64,000 bases of DNA, taken from the NCBI GenBank assembly GCA_029027985.1, contig CP119076.1:3594422-3658421 (forward strand), given 5' to 3'. Shown here piece after piece: positions 33,407-41,753 of this stretch. The translations under genes and the position numbers were made by a program. Positions within the stretch are counted from its first letter, which is position 1. Each line of letters starts with the position of its first letter. The stretch comes from Klebsiella aerogenes (GTDB taxonomy: Bacteria > Pseudomonadota > Gammaproteobacteria > Enterobacterales > Enterobacteriaceae). The notes below the pieces were generated by a model. It searched no databases and had not been told where the DNA came from. It saw nothing but the letters and a program-made list of their open reading frames with translations.

Positions 33407-33847
33407 TTAGTGGCCGAGTGCGCCGCTCACCAGAATCGAAGTGATAATTCCGGTCGCCGCGGCAATCAGCACGTAGTTACCGTTGATATAAGACCAATGT
33501 TGGCCTTCCGGCGGGCGCGGCAGGCCGCGGCCGTTCCAGTCGTTGACGCGATAATGATCGCCACGGTAATGTTCCGGCGCCGGATGACCTTTGCGGAAGT
33601 CGTTACCGTTCCAGGCGAAATGATCCTGCTCATGACGCTCCTGATGGTGATCGTCGCGACCGTTGCGATCCGCGCCGCGGTGGTCATTGCCGCCCTGTTG
33701 ATGGTGCCCATCCTGGCCGCCGTGATCCGGGCCATTTTGCCAGACCTGCTGCTGCCCCGGACGATGGCCGTCATTCGGGCCATCAGCAAAAGCCTGAGCA
33801 CTCAGCACACAAGATAAAATAACCGCCAGAGAAATAATCTTTTTCAT
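33407..33847 (-). CDS. RcnB-family periplasmic protein
   Basis: 146 residues from ATG 33847, with AGGAGG upstream. The signal peptide MKKIISLAVILSCVLSAQAFA is clear. Residues ~22-80 are very rich in His, Asp, Gly and Gln. The C-terminal RcnB domain reads YRVNDWNGRGLPRPPEGQHWSYINGNYVL followed by AAATGIITSIL. RcnB itself affects nickel/cobalt homeostasis in E. coli; relatives are of unknown function. The histidine-rich segment suggests metal binding, which is inference. It is a single gene with its own terminator. Confidence 0.85.
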   Translation of the reverse strand: MKKIISLAVILSCVLSAQAFADGPNDGHRPGQQQVWQNGPDHGGQDGHHQQGGNDHRGADRNGRDDHHQERHEQDHFAWNGNDFRKGHPAPEHYRGDHYRVNDWNGRGLPRPPEGQHWSYINGNYVLIAAATGIITSILVSGALGH

Positions 33848-33974
33848 CGTACACCTCCTGATATATCTCTTTTTTACCCCGTAAATGTGGAGAAATAGTG
33901 ATGAGAAAAACATCCAGGACTATTCCTGGCTAAATCAGAGATACGCCAGAGAGCCTATTTCACGATCGCCAGAG

Positions 33975-34003
33975 ACAAAAAAGGCCGCTTTCGCGACCTT
34001 TTT
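33975..34003. terminator. Terminator after LEA-like gene
   Basis: AAAAAAGGCCGC and GCGACCTTTTTT flank a TTTC loop, with one mismatch and T runs on both strands. It lies just downstream of the minus-strand LEA-like gene. Confidence 0.8.
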
Positions 34004-34023
34004 TAATCTCCGTGAGTCAATAT

Positions 34024-34449
34024 TTACTCAGAGACTTTATTCTTTAAATCTTCAGCGCCTTGCTTGGTTTTATCCCAGCCTTTTTCGCTGACTTCTTTGG
34101 TTTTATCCCAACCTTTACTGGCGCCTTCTTTGGTGGCGTTCCAGCCTTTCTCAGTACCTTCTTTGGTCTTATCCCAACCCTTCTCGGCACCTTCTTTGGT
34201 TTTATCCCAGGTTTTCTGCGCGCCTTCACTCACCTGGCTGCCGACGCTATCGGTTTTCCCTTCAGCAGCATGTTTGGACTTGAGTTTCATCTCTTCGCCC
34301 TGATTCTGCGCCTGGTGTAGTTTTTCCTTCGCCGTGTTCGCGCCTTCATGCGCGGCGGCGACGGTATCATCGGTTGCATGTGTAGTGGTTGCCGCAAATA
34401 CCGGAGAAGCGACCAGAATAGCTGATAGTGCAATCATTGCTTTTTTCAT
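34024..34449 (-). CDS. Exported LEA-like protein with five 11-residue repeats
   Basis: 141 residues. A signal peptide MKKAMIALSAILVASPVFA precedes a highly charged, low-complexity protein without Cys. Residues 79-133 are five consecutive 11-mers of the pattern KGWDKTKEGAE (KTWDKTKEGAE, KGWDKTKEGTE, KGWNATKEGAS, KGWDKTKEVSE, KGWDKTKQGAE). Such 11-residue amphipathic repeats are the signature of group 3 late-embryogenesis-abundant proteins, linked to desiccation and osmotic protection. A conserved tryptophan per repeat is unusual. The periplasm is the predicted location. Its role is inferred from the repeat type only. Confidence 0.8.
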   Translation of the reverse strand: MKKAMIALSAILVASPVFAATTTHATDDTVAAAHEGANTAKEKLHQAQNQGEEMKLKSKHAAEGKTDSVGSQVSEGAQKTWDKTKEGAEKGWDKTKEGTEKGWNATKEGASKGWDKTKEVSEKGWDKTKQGAEDLKNKVSE

Positions 34450-34576
34450 ATTTTATCCTCTCTTAACGCATGCTTTATGTTACGAGTCACATTCAGCATG
34501 GCATAAGCCTCTGTTATTTGCTTTAGGAAAAGTTCTTAAAACTGCCCTATCGTTTTTTCCCTCAGCATCTGCAGGC

Positions 34577-35719
34577 TTAGTGATCGAGATAAAGATAGCT
34601 CTCCCAGCTTTTCATGCGGATCAGGATCTTTCTGATCAGCGACAAATGCTCAAAATGTTCGGAATAGACTGCGGCTTCAACATCGGCGCCCTGCGGCAGC
34701 TGATAGCTCGCCAGACGATCGTCGGTCACTTTCAATACCACCAACGCGCGGCCATGGGTATCCAGATCGTTTGCGGTCAGCAGTTTACCCTGTCCCTGAA
34801 ACTGGCTCTCGCCAATCGCCGGTAAGACATCCGCTACCTGTGCTTTAAAGACGGTGCCCGGAATCGACGGGAACAGCAGTTCAGCCTGCTCGCCCTTCTG
34901 CAAACGCTGTAGCGCGTTCTGGCGAAAAGCGGCGACGTATTCACGCGAATTCACATTATTCACCGGCACAAACGTCATCACCGGCGCCAGCCCCAACGCA
35001 GTAGACATGGTCCCCGGACGCAGGCCGACGGTACTCACATAGCCATCAGACGGCGCACGCACCACGGTATTGTCGAGCTTAAATTGCGCCTCGCGCAGCT
35101 GCGCCAGCAGCGAAGCGACTTTGGTGTTCTCACCGTGAACCACGGAATTCAGATCGTTACGCGCCTGAGCCACTTTCGCCTGGGCCGCGTCAACCGCCGC
35201 CTGCGTCGCTTTCCAGCTCTGACGGCGGGTATCGACCATCTGATCGGAGAATGCGCCTTTATCATGACCGGCCTGGAAACGAGCATATTCACGCTGGGCC
35301 TGATCGCGTTCGGCCACCGCTTTGCTTAAATCAGCCTGCGCGCTGCTCAGCGAAGCATCAAGCGACAGCGCATCCTGACTGGCGGCTTTCACCTGAGCGC
35401 TCAGGTCATCCACCCTCGCCTGAAACGGCGTCGGGTCAATGGTGAAAAGGACGTCGCCTTTATGCAGCATTTGATTCGCTTGTACCGGTACGCTGGTTAC
35501 CCGGCCACGGGTTTGCGAAACAATCGGCACTGTACGAAAAACCTGTTTACCCACTTCGGTATACGGGAAGTTATAATTCATTCCGAGAATCAACGTACCG
35601 ATAATCACCACCCCGCCTAATACCGCAGTCGGTACCGTCCATTTATTTAATGGAATACGGAATATTTTAAAAATAACGATACATAAAGCGGCATAACACA
35701 GCAGTAATAACGTTTCCAT
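34577..35719 (-). CDS. HlyD/EmrA-type membrane fusion protein (YibH/YiaV-like)
   Basis: 380 residues. One N-terminal membrane helix region (about 1-50) is followed by the lipoyl/barrel-sandwich (VSQTRGRVTSVPVQANQMLHKGDVLFTIDP), a long coiled coil (about 100-215, rich in Ala, Gln and Lys), and a beta-barrel with APSDGYVSTVGLRPG. It ends in YLYLDH as in E. coli YibH/YiaV. Such proteins are periplasmic adaptors of efflux pumps. The partner gene encodes a DUF3302 membrane protein, overlapping by one base (TAATG), as in the yibIH and yiaWV pairs. No pump gene is next to it. Confidence 0.9.
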   Translation of the reverse strand: METLLLLCYAALCIVIFKIFRIPLNKWTVPTAVLGGVVIIGTLILGMNYNFPYTEVGKQVFRTVPIVSQTRGRVTSVPVQANQMLHKGDVLFTIDPTPFQARVDDLSAQVKAASQDALSLDASLSSAQADLSKAVAERDQAQREYARFQAGHDKGAFSDQMVDTRRQSWKATQAAVDAAQAKVAQARNDLNSVVHGENTKVASLLAQLREAQFKLDNTVVRAPSDGYVSTVGLRPGTMSTALGLAPVMTFVPVNNVNSREYVAAFRQNALQRLQKGEQAELLFPSIPGTVFKAQVADVLPAIGESQFQGQGKLLTANDLDTHGRALVVLKVTDDRLASYQLPQGADVEAAVYSEHFEHLSLIRKILIRMKSWESYLYLDH

Positions 35720-36054
35720 TATTTCCCCTCCTGATTCGCGGCGCTATTTTTTAGACGATTCAATTCCACCTGCATCGCGTCCAGACGCAGATGCAAATCA
35801 CTTTGTTCTTCATTAAGCTTCTGCATTCCCCAGCCGCGGTCTTCGCGCCACAGCGTCGCCCAGATCCACAGCAGCGGCCACAGCACATGCAGGGTAAACA
35901 AACTCACCCAACCGGCGTAATGAATCGCATCCTGATGCGGATGGTTGCGTTTTTTGGCAATCTCATAAGGAATATCGTGAATCACGATAATGCCATAAAA
36001 TAGTATCAATACCACCGCAATCAGGATGGCTAAAGCAATATAATCCAGGGTCAT
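35719..36054 (-). CDS. DUF3302 inner-membrane protein (YibI/YiaW-like)
   Basis: 111 residues with two hydrophobic segments (about 4-24 and 48-66) separated by the conserved HDIPYEIAKKRNHPHQDAIHYAGWVS, and a charged C-terminal coil. This matches the YibI/YiaW proteins of E. coli, always encoded before a HlyD-type adaptor, here with a one-base overlap. Its biochemical function is not known; a structural partner for the adaptor is the usual guess. Confidence 0.88.
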   Translation of the reverse strand: MTLDYIALAILIAVVLILFYGIIVIHDIPYEIAKKRNHPHQDAIHYAGWVSLFTLHVLWPLLWIWATLWREDRGWGMQKLNEEQSDLHLRLDAMQVELNRLKNSAANQEGK

Positions 36055-36149
36055 AAAATAACTCCAGAGAGTTTAATAAAATTAAAATTTAGTTTTCTTC
36101 AGGCGTCAGCATACCGGGCATGCATTGCCCTTGTGACGCATCATCGTAG

Positions 36150-36791
36150 TCAGAATTTGTCCGGTATTTTCCGGTCAATTGATATCAGCCGACCTTTTTT
36201 TACCGTGATATAGCCGCCCTCTTTCAACGCCGCCAGTACCTGATAAACATAGCTGCGGGAAAGATGGGTCCGTTTAATAATAAAAGCGGACAGGCTTTCG
36301 CGTTTTCCGCTATCGATCTCATTACGGTACAGATAGCGGGATAGCATCGACTTTATGGTCTGAAAACCGGACAGGTTGCTGCGCTCATTGTGCGCATCCA
36401 GGGCGAAAATCCCCATGTAAGCCAGAATCGTCGCCAGCTCTTTCATATACTCCGGCGAAGAGTGAAAGAAGATACGCTCAAAATTCTCCATCGTGATTCG
36501 GGCAAAACGGCAGTGGTCGAGGCACTGATACCGTAACGCTAGCAGCGGACAATAGTGTTCAAGCAGGCCAAGCGGCATATGCTCGATCACAATACCCAAC
36601 AGATTCTCCCGATCGCTGACGGCCAGGGTGATTTGCCCGGACAGCAGAAAGTAAATGAACCCGCTCTGCGGCTGAAACGGCTCGCCGGCGGCAAACTCGA
36701 CGCTCTCGCTGCAGGCCGTCACTTCCGGCAGATGCGCGTCAAGCCGCAGCTTCTGGTAGCAAGCATGAATATGGCCAAAACTGCTATTCAT
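36150..36791 (-). CDS. IprA/YaiV-like winged-helix regulator
   Basis: 213 residues from ATG 36791 (MNSSFGHIHACYQ); the frame continues upstream but those residues look non-coding. Residues ~25-120 resemble a cyclic-nucleotide-binding-like sensor domain. The C-terminus (about 150-205) is a winged helix of the IprA type: IKRTHLSRSYVYQVLAALKEGGYI then TVKKGRLISIDR. IprA/YaiV of enterics affects peroxide resistance; this paralogue's target is unknown. It lies upstream of the DUF3302/HlyD pair in the same direction, 95 bases away, and may control it. Confidence 0.82.
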   Translation of the reverse strand: MNSSFGHIHACYQKLRLDAHLPEVTACSESVEFAAGEPFQPQSGFIYFLLSGQITLAVSDRENLLGIVIEHMPLGLLEHYCPLLALRYQCLDHCRFARITMENFERIFFHSSPEYMKELATILAYMGIFALDAHNERSNLSGFQTIKSMLSRYLYRNEIDSGKRESLSAFIIKRTHLSRSYVYQVLAALKEGGYITVKKGRLISIDRKIPDKF

Positions 36792-36909
36792 CTTCCCCGT
36801 GTCCACCGTCGTACTATCCTGTCTCACCGACCCAAGGAAATATATATAAGACAAAGCGAGGGGGAAAGTCCACAGCTGGAGTTTTGACGTAAAGATATGT
36901 GTGCCGGGG

Positions 36910-37848
36910 TTATTTTCCCCATTCGCGATGTAATAAATCACGATAGATCGCGGTTAACACCCCGCCGGGACGAAATTCCTTTTTGATCCACTGCGTCACC
37001 TGGCCGGTCGCCGCATGCTGCGTCGCCAGCAGCATACCGGAATCCTGACGCGGATTATGGATCTGGCGGATCACCAGCAGCTTTTCGGCCATGGCTTCAT
37101 GCACCATATAGTCAGGTAAAAAGCCGATCCCTTCGCCAAGGATCTGACACTGGCACTTGGTGTTGAAATCCGGAACCAGGATCGCCTCCTGGCCGTGCAG
37201 CAGCCAACCGACTTTTTTATTAATGGTGCTGGCGGTGTCTTCAACCATGATATTGGGATAGAGCCGCAGCTGGCTTTCAGAGATAGGTTCCGGCATAAAC
37301 GCCAGCGGATGATCGGGAGCGATGGCGAATACCCAACGGATCGAACCGATCTCGGTGTAATCGATGCCGCCGCCGTCGAGCAGCGTGTCCGGCGCGCCGA
37401 TGGCGATATTTGCCTGATTGTTGATGATCGAATCCCAGACCCCGTTGTACACCTCGGTGGTCACCGTGATCTGGCAGGTGGGGAATTGTTTTTTCAGCAC
37501 CTGCAACAGGCGGGCGGTATGGCGCGGTGTGTATAGTAATTGATTAATGCAGATGCGCACACGCGCCTCGATCCCCTGAGAGATCGTGTCGATGCTACGC
37601 TTAATGGCATGAAAATCATTAAGCAGGTCGGTCGCCTTACGAAACAAGTAGTAGCCGGATTCGGTCAGTTCGATGCTGCGGGTATTGCGGGTAAACAGCA
37701 CCACGTCCAGCCCGGCCTCCATCCGTTTGATGGTATAGCTGATGGCTGAGGTGGTGAGCCCCAGCTCATCAGCCGCCTTGCTGAAACTGCCAAAACGCGC
37801 CGCAGTGGTGAACGCCAGCAGGTTTTCTTCAGTAAAAATTGAGTTCAT
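36910..37848 (-). CDS. yahB: LysR-type regulator YahB
   Basis: 312 residues, nearly identical in many stretches to E. coli YahB. The N-terminal LysR helix-turn-helix covers ~5-65 (FTTAARFGSFSKAADELGLT then TSAISYTIKRMEAGL), with an effector-binding domain after ~90. It resembles AllS, the allantoin-pathway LysR regulator, which fits the neighbouring FdrA-type genes. It should control the yahC and yahD-J transcripts; a T-N11-A palindrome in the yahC/yahD intergenic region is a good candidate site. Confidence 0.93.
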   Translation of the reverse strand: MNSIFTEENLLAFTTAARFGSFSKAADELGLTTSAISYTIKRMEAGLDVVLFTRNTRSIELTESGYYLFRKATDLLNDFHAIKRSIDTISQGIEARVRICINQLLYTPRHTARLLQVLKKQFPTCQITVTTEVYNGVWDSIINNQANIAIGAPDTLLDGGGIDYTEIGSIRWVFAIAPDHPLAFMPEPISESQLRLYPNIMVEDTASTINKKVGWLLHGQEAILVPDFNTKCQCQILGEGIGFLPDYMVHEAMAEKLLVIRQIHNPRQDSGMLLATQHAATGQVTQWIKKEFRPGGVLTAIYRDLLHREWGK

Positions 37849-37950
37849 GCGCCCTTCCCGCCTCCATTAACCCATACCTGGGTTGAATGTATTTGCTGCC
37901 ATGATGGTTGGGCAATCATTTTTGAAAAACTTTTAATACCAGAGACGGAT

Positions 37951-38445
37951 TCAGGCGTCGCCTTTGCTGGTCGCCTCACTGAGTTTTCGCCCGGTATACT
38001 CCGAAATAAAGCCGACGCAGTTGCCCGCCAGAAAGCCCAACAGGGTCACCGTCCAGTTCAACCCGGTGGCGAAAAACAGCGTCATGCCGAGGAAACCGCC
38101 GGGAATAAACGAGGTCAGCGTAAAGCGCCCTTGCCAGACGATAACCGCAGAAAATGGCACCGTGGTGATAACACTTGCCCAGAAACCCGAGATACCGCTG
38201 GCCGACGCAATGGCCCCGGCGGCCAGCGTCGCTAACCAGGCCCACACCGCCCCGGAATAGTTGACGAACAGACTCTTAACAAACCCGGCCTTGCCGCCTC
38301 CTGCCGCATAGAAACTACAAAACGCGACGAAGCCAATGGTTCCCAATAATTCCCAACCGTGCTGCAGCCCAACGTGCGAGGAAATCAGCTGCCAGACGCC
38401 TGCGCAAATACCGACGGTGATCCCCGTAGCGGTGAGTCCGTTCAT
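37951..38445 (-). CDS. yahC: DUF1097 inner-membrane protein YahC
   Basis: 164 residues from ATG 38445, with GAGGGG upstream. Five or six hydrophobic segments with many glycines (LGTIGFVAFCSFYAAGGGKAG, VNYSGAVWAWLATLAAG, FIPGGFLGMTLFFATG) place it in DUF1097 with YcdZ. The family may include small-solute permeases or channels, unproven. It is divergent from yahD and adjacent to yahB, as in E. coli, so it probably serves the Yah pathway, perhaps as its transporter. Confidence 0.9.
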   Translation of the reverse strand: MNGLTATGITVGICAGVWQLISSHVGLQHGWELLGTIGFVAFCSFYAAGGGKAGFVKSLFVNYSGAVWAWLATLAAGAIASASGISGFWASVITTVPFSAVIVWQGRFTLTSFIPGGFLGMTLFFATGLNWTVTLLGFLAGNCVGFISEYTGRKLSEATSKGDA

Positions 38446-38576
38446 ATCTTTCCCCTCTGAAAAAAATAGGTCAATGGCGTTACTTTCTGGCTGCAACTAT
38501 ATCGAAATAAAACCCGATTGAGTTAAGGGGCATAGCCGCAAAGAATTAAACATTGCTCTACCGCACAGTCTGTATC

Positions 38577-38601
38577 GATTATTAAAATCCATTCAATAAT
38601 C
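38577..38601. promoter_or_regulatory. LysR-type operator candidate between yahC and yahD
   Basis: GATTATT (38577-38583) and AATAATC (38595-38601) form a perfect inverted repeat with an 11-base spacer, which fits the LysR T-N11-A rule. It sits between divergent yahC and yahD, so YahB is the likely binder. Confidence 0.6.
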
Positions 38602-38707
38602 AGCCGAGTTATGGCGAATAAAATTTAAGCGGGTTCTTTTATCGATTTTTGGTTGCTATGCTCAATCCATCAAAAAAAGTCTCAGCCGCAACAACAGGAG
38701 TAAGATG

Positions 38708-39313
38708 ATGGCGACGGAAAATAGTATTGCTGAATATCTTTTGGCTGCGGATCAGGGAAATGTCGAAAAATTAAAAGCCTGTTTAGCACGCGGCGTGGAT
38801 ATTAACGCCTGCAATCGCCAGGGGCGAACCGCCATTACGCTGGCTAGCCTGAATAAACATTATGCCTGCGTTGCTGTGTTGATTGCCGCTGGCGTCGATA
38901 TTGATAAACAGGACCAAACCTGTTTTAACCCGTTTTTACTGAGCTGCCTGAATAATGACGTCGAGCTACTGCGTTTAATTCTGCCAGCAAACCCTGACCT
39001 CGAACGTTTAACTCGCTTTGGCGGCGTCGGCCTGACGCCGGCCTGCGAAAAAGGTCATCTGGAAATCGTGAAGATACTGCTGGCTGAAACCGAGATTAAC
39101 GTCAACCACACCAATTTCGTCGGCTGGACGCCGCTGCTGGAAGCCATTGTCTTAAACGACGGCGGCGCGACGCAGCAGGAGATCGTTAAGCTCCTGCTGG
39201 ACCACGGCGCCAATCCGCATATGACCGATAAATATGGTAAATCGCCGCTGGAACTGGCATGGGACAAGGGCTTCACCGAGATTGCCCAACTGCTGGTCGC
39301 CGCCGGAGCCTGA
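38708..39313 (+). CDS. yahD: Ankyrin-repeat protein YahD
   Basis: 201 residues from the second of two adjacent ATGs (38708), which has AGGAG seven bases upstream and gives the E. coli length. Ankyrin repeats run almost the whole protein, e.g. NRQGRTAITLASLNKHYACVAVLIAAGVDI, FVGWTPLLEAI and DKYGKSPLELAWDKGFTEIAQLLVAAGA. There is no signal peptide, so it is cytoplasmic. It opens the yahD-J transcript; the repeats suggest protein binding, perhaps to one of the downstream enzymes. Confidence 0.92.
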   Translation: MATENSIAEYLLAADQGNVEKLKACLARGVDINACNRQGRTAITLASLNKHYACVAVLIAAGVDIDKQDQTCFNPFLLSCLNNDVELLRLILPANPDLERLTRFGGVGLTPACEKGHLEIVKILLAETEINVNHTNFVGWTPLLEAIVLNDGGATQQEIVKLLLDHGANPHMTDKYGKSPLELAWDKGFTEIAQLLVAAGA

Positions 39314-39352
39314 GGAAGGAGCACCACTATCGACACCTCCTTACGGCGGTGT

Positions 39353-40216
39353 GTGCAAGCGCTAACTGCGGATGAGAGTTTCCTCTCGCAACGCGGCGGC
39401 GGACGGGTCGAGCAGGTCTTCTCGCGTGCGGTCAACCTGCTCATCCCCGGCAAGCCCGGGCTCATGACGCTACTGTGCGCCGCCTACGACAATGCACCCA
39501 ATAGCTGTCGGTTAGCGCTCACCCACTTTGACCACCTGTTCCGGCCAGGGGAAAGCGTCCGGTTTACCGATTCAGGTATTTACATTGGCGATGATAAATG
39601 GATAGACATCCGCAACTGTCATCGTTGGCATACGCCGAGGGCCGCATTAAGCCCCGCAGACTTTACCCGGATAGCCTGGCGACGATGGCAAGACATTATC
39701 GTTGAGCAACTCCATGAGGACGACACGCTATTTCTCTATCGCGGCGATAATCCGTTTTATAAAGCGATGGGGCGAGAATTACAGCAACGACGAGAAGTAT
39801 TATTTAGCGCGCTTTATGAAAATAAAAATATCAGCGCTGCCATCGCCAACATGCTCGGATTAGGTATTGGCCTGACGCCATCGGCGGATGATTATCTGGT
39901 GGGGCTTAGCGTTATTTTATTTATTGACGGACACCCGGCCAATTCATTCCGGGAGGTATTTTTAGCGGCGCTGCAGTGCGCCAGGAATAATACCACGCCG
40001 CTCAGCGCGATTACGCTGGAGGCGGCCATTAACCAGCGTTATCGCGAAAGTATCGCCGGGTTGATTAACCTCATGATTAATCAACCCACAACCTTTTCTA
40101 TTGAGGCTATTGCCGATATTAAAAATATTGGCTCAAGTTCTGGCAGCGACATGCTATTGGGCATGGCGGATGCCTGCGCGCTGAGCCAAACGTATGGAGG
40201 GAATTATGTCAGTTAA
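39353..40216 (+). CDS. yahE: DUF2877 protein YahE (YlbF/AllH-like subunit)
   Basis: 287 residues if started at GTG 39353. DUF2877 features include ESFLSQRGGGRVEQVFSRAVNLLIPGKPG near the N-terminus and NMLGLGIGLTPSADDYLVGL near residue 165. The related YlbF (AllH) is a subunit of the oxamate carbamoyltransferase. The start is doubtful. The GTG has no ribosome site, whereas AGGAAGGAG is followed seven bases later by ATC at 39329, and the reading frame is open back to 39314 with no ATG, GTG or TTG in between. Initiation at ATC would add eight residues. Its end overlaps yahF by 11 bases. Confidence 0.88.
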   Translation: MQALTADESFLSQRGGGRVEQVFSRAVNLLIPGKPGLMTLLCAAYDNAPNSCRLALTHFDHLFRPGESVRFTDSGIYIGDDKWIDIRNCHRWHTPRAALSPADFTRIAWRRWQDIIVEQLHEDDTLFLYRGDNPFYKAMGRELQQRREVLFSALYENKNISAAIANMLGLGIGLTPSADDYLVGLSVILFIDGHPANSFREVFLAALQCARNNTTPLSAITLEAAINQRYRESIAGLINLMINQPTTFSIEAIADIKNIGSSSGSDMLLGMADACALSQTYGGNYVS

Positions 40217-41753
40217 AATAGTCGTGAAGAAGAATACCTATTTTGATTCCGTCTCATTAATGTCGATATCCACCCGCGCCAATAAGCTCGACGGCGTGGA
40301 GCAGGCATTTGTGGCGATGGCGACCGAAATGAACAAAGGGGTTCTGAATAACCTGGGACTGCTGACGCCGGAGCTGGAAGCGGCGAAAAACGGCGACCTG
40401 ATGATTGTCATCAATGGCAAAGACGGCGCCGATAACGAGCAGATTCTGGCCGAAATTGAAGAATTGTTCAGCAAAAAAGCGGAAAGCGGCCAGCACGAAG
40501 CGCGCTATGCCACCCTGAGCAGCGCCAAAAAGCATATTCCGGAAAGCAACCTGGCCATTATTTCAGTCAACGGTATGTTTGCCGCTCGCGAAGCGCGCCA
40601 GGCGCTGCAAAACGATCTCAACGTGATGCTGTTTTCCGATAACGTTTCCATTGACGATGAGCTGGCGTTGAAACAGCTGGCCCACGAGAAAGGTCTGCTG
40701 ATGATGGGGCCGGACTGCGGCACCGCCATTATTAACGGCGCGGCGCTGTGCTTCGGCAACGCGGTACGCCGCGGCAACATCGGCATCATCGGCGCCTCCG
40801 GCACCGGCAGCCAGGAACTGAGCGTACGCATCCATGATTTCGGCGGCGGCATCTCCCAGCTTATCGGCACCGGCGGTCGCGACCTGAGCGAAAAAATCGG
40901 CGGCCTGATGATGCTCGACGCGATTCAGATGCTCGAAGCGGATCCGCAAACGGAAATTATCGCCCTCGTCTCTAAGCCACCTGCTCCGGCAGTGGCGAAA
41001 AAAGTGCTGGAACGCGCCCGCGCCTGCCGTAAACCGGTGGTTGTCTGCTTCCTGGGCCGCGCCGAACCGCCAGCCGACGAGCAAGGGCTACAATTCGCCC
41101 GCGGCACCAAAGAAGCGGCGCTGAAAGCCGTTCTGCTGAGCGGCATTAAGCAAGAGAGCCTCGACCTACATCCGCTGAACCAGGCGCTCATCGCCGACGT
41201 TCGCGCGCAACTGACGCCGCAACAGAAGTACATTCGCGGCCTGTTCTGCGGCGGTACTCTGTGCGATGAAACCATGTTCGCGGTACTGGAAAAACACGCT
41301 GACGTTTACAGCAACATTCAGCCGGATCCGGCTTATCGCCTGAGCGACATCAACCGTAGCATCAAGCACACCTTCCTCGATTTCGGCGATGACGATTTCA
41401 CCAACGGTAAACCGCACCCGATGATCGACCCGACCAACCGCATCAGCCGCCTGCTGCAGGAAGCGCGCGATCCCGAAGTTGCCGTTATCGTGATGGACTT
41501 CGTGCTCGGCTTTGGATCGCACGAAGATCCGGTGGGTTCAACGATCGACGCGATCAAAGAAGCGAAGGCGATTGCCGCCGCCGATGGCCGTTCGTTGACG
41601 ATCCTCGCTTACGTTTTAGGCACCGATATCGATACGCCATCGCTGGAACAACAGCGCCAGATGTTGCTCGATGCGGGCGTCATTCTGGCAAGCAGCAGCA
41701 CCAATACCGGTTTGCTGGCGCGTGAATTTATCTGCAAAGGGGAGGAAGCCTGA
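40206..41753 (+). CDS. yahF: FdrA/AllF-like acyl-CoA synthetase-fold protein YahF
   Basis: 515 residues from ATG 40206, with GGAGG upstream, equal to E. coli YahF. It has a succinyl-CoA ligase-like fold: FSDNVSIDDELALKQLAHEK, MGPDCGTAIINGAALCFG, IGIIGASGTGSQELSV and QLIGTGGRDLSEKIGG. Its paralogue FdrA (AllF) is one of three subunits of oxamate carbamoyltransferase. The gene overlaps yahE upstream and yahG downstream (TGATG), so the three are translationally coupled and probably form one complex in the cytoplasm. Confidence 0.93.
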   Translation: MSVKIVVKKNTYFDSVSLMSISTRANKLDGVEQAFVAMATEMNKGVLNNLGLLTPELEAAKNGDLMIVINGKDGADNEQILAEIEELFSKKAESGQHEARYATLSSAKKHIPESNLAIISVNGMFAAREARQALQNDLNVMLFSDNVSIDDELALKQLAHEKGLLMMGPDCGTAIINGAALCFGNAVRRGNIGIIGASGTGSQELSVRIHDFGGGISQLIGTGGRDLSEKIGGLMMLDAIQMLEADPQTEIIALVSKPPAPAVAKKVLERARACRKPVVVCFLGRAEPPADEQGLQFARGTKEAALKAVLLSGIKQESLDLHPLNQALIADVRAQLTPQQKYIRGLFCGGTLCDETMFAVLEKHADVYSNIQPDPAYRLSDINRSIKHTFLDFGDDDFTNGKPHPMIDPTNRISRLLQEARDPEVAVIVMDFVLGFGSHEDPVGSTIDAIKEAKAIAAADGRSLTILAYVLGTDIDTPSLEQQRQMLLDAGVILASSSTNTGLLAREFICKGEEA

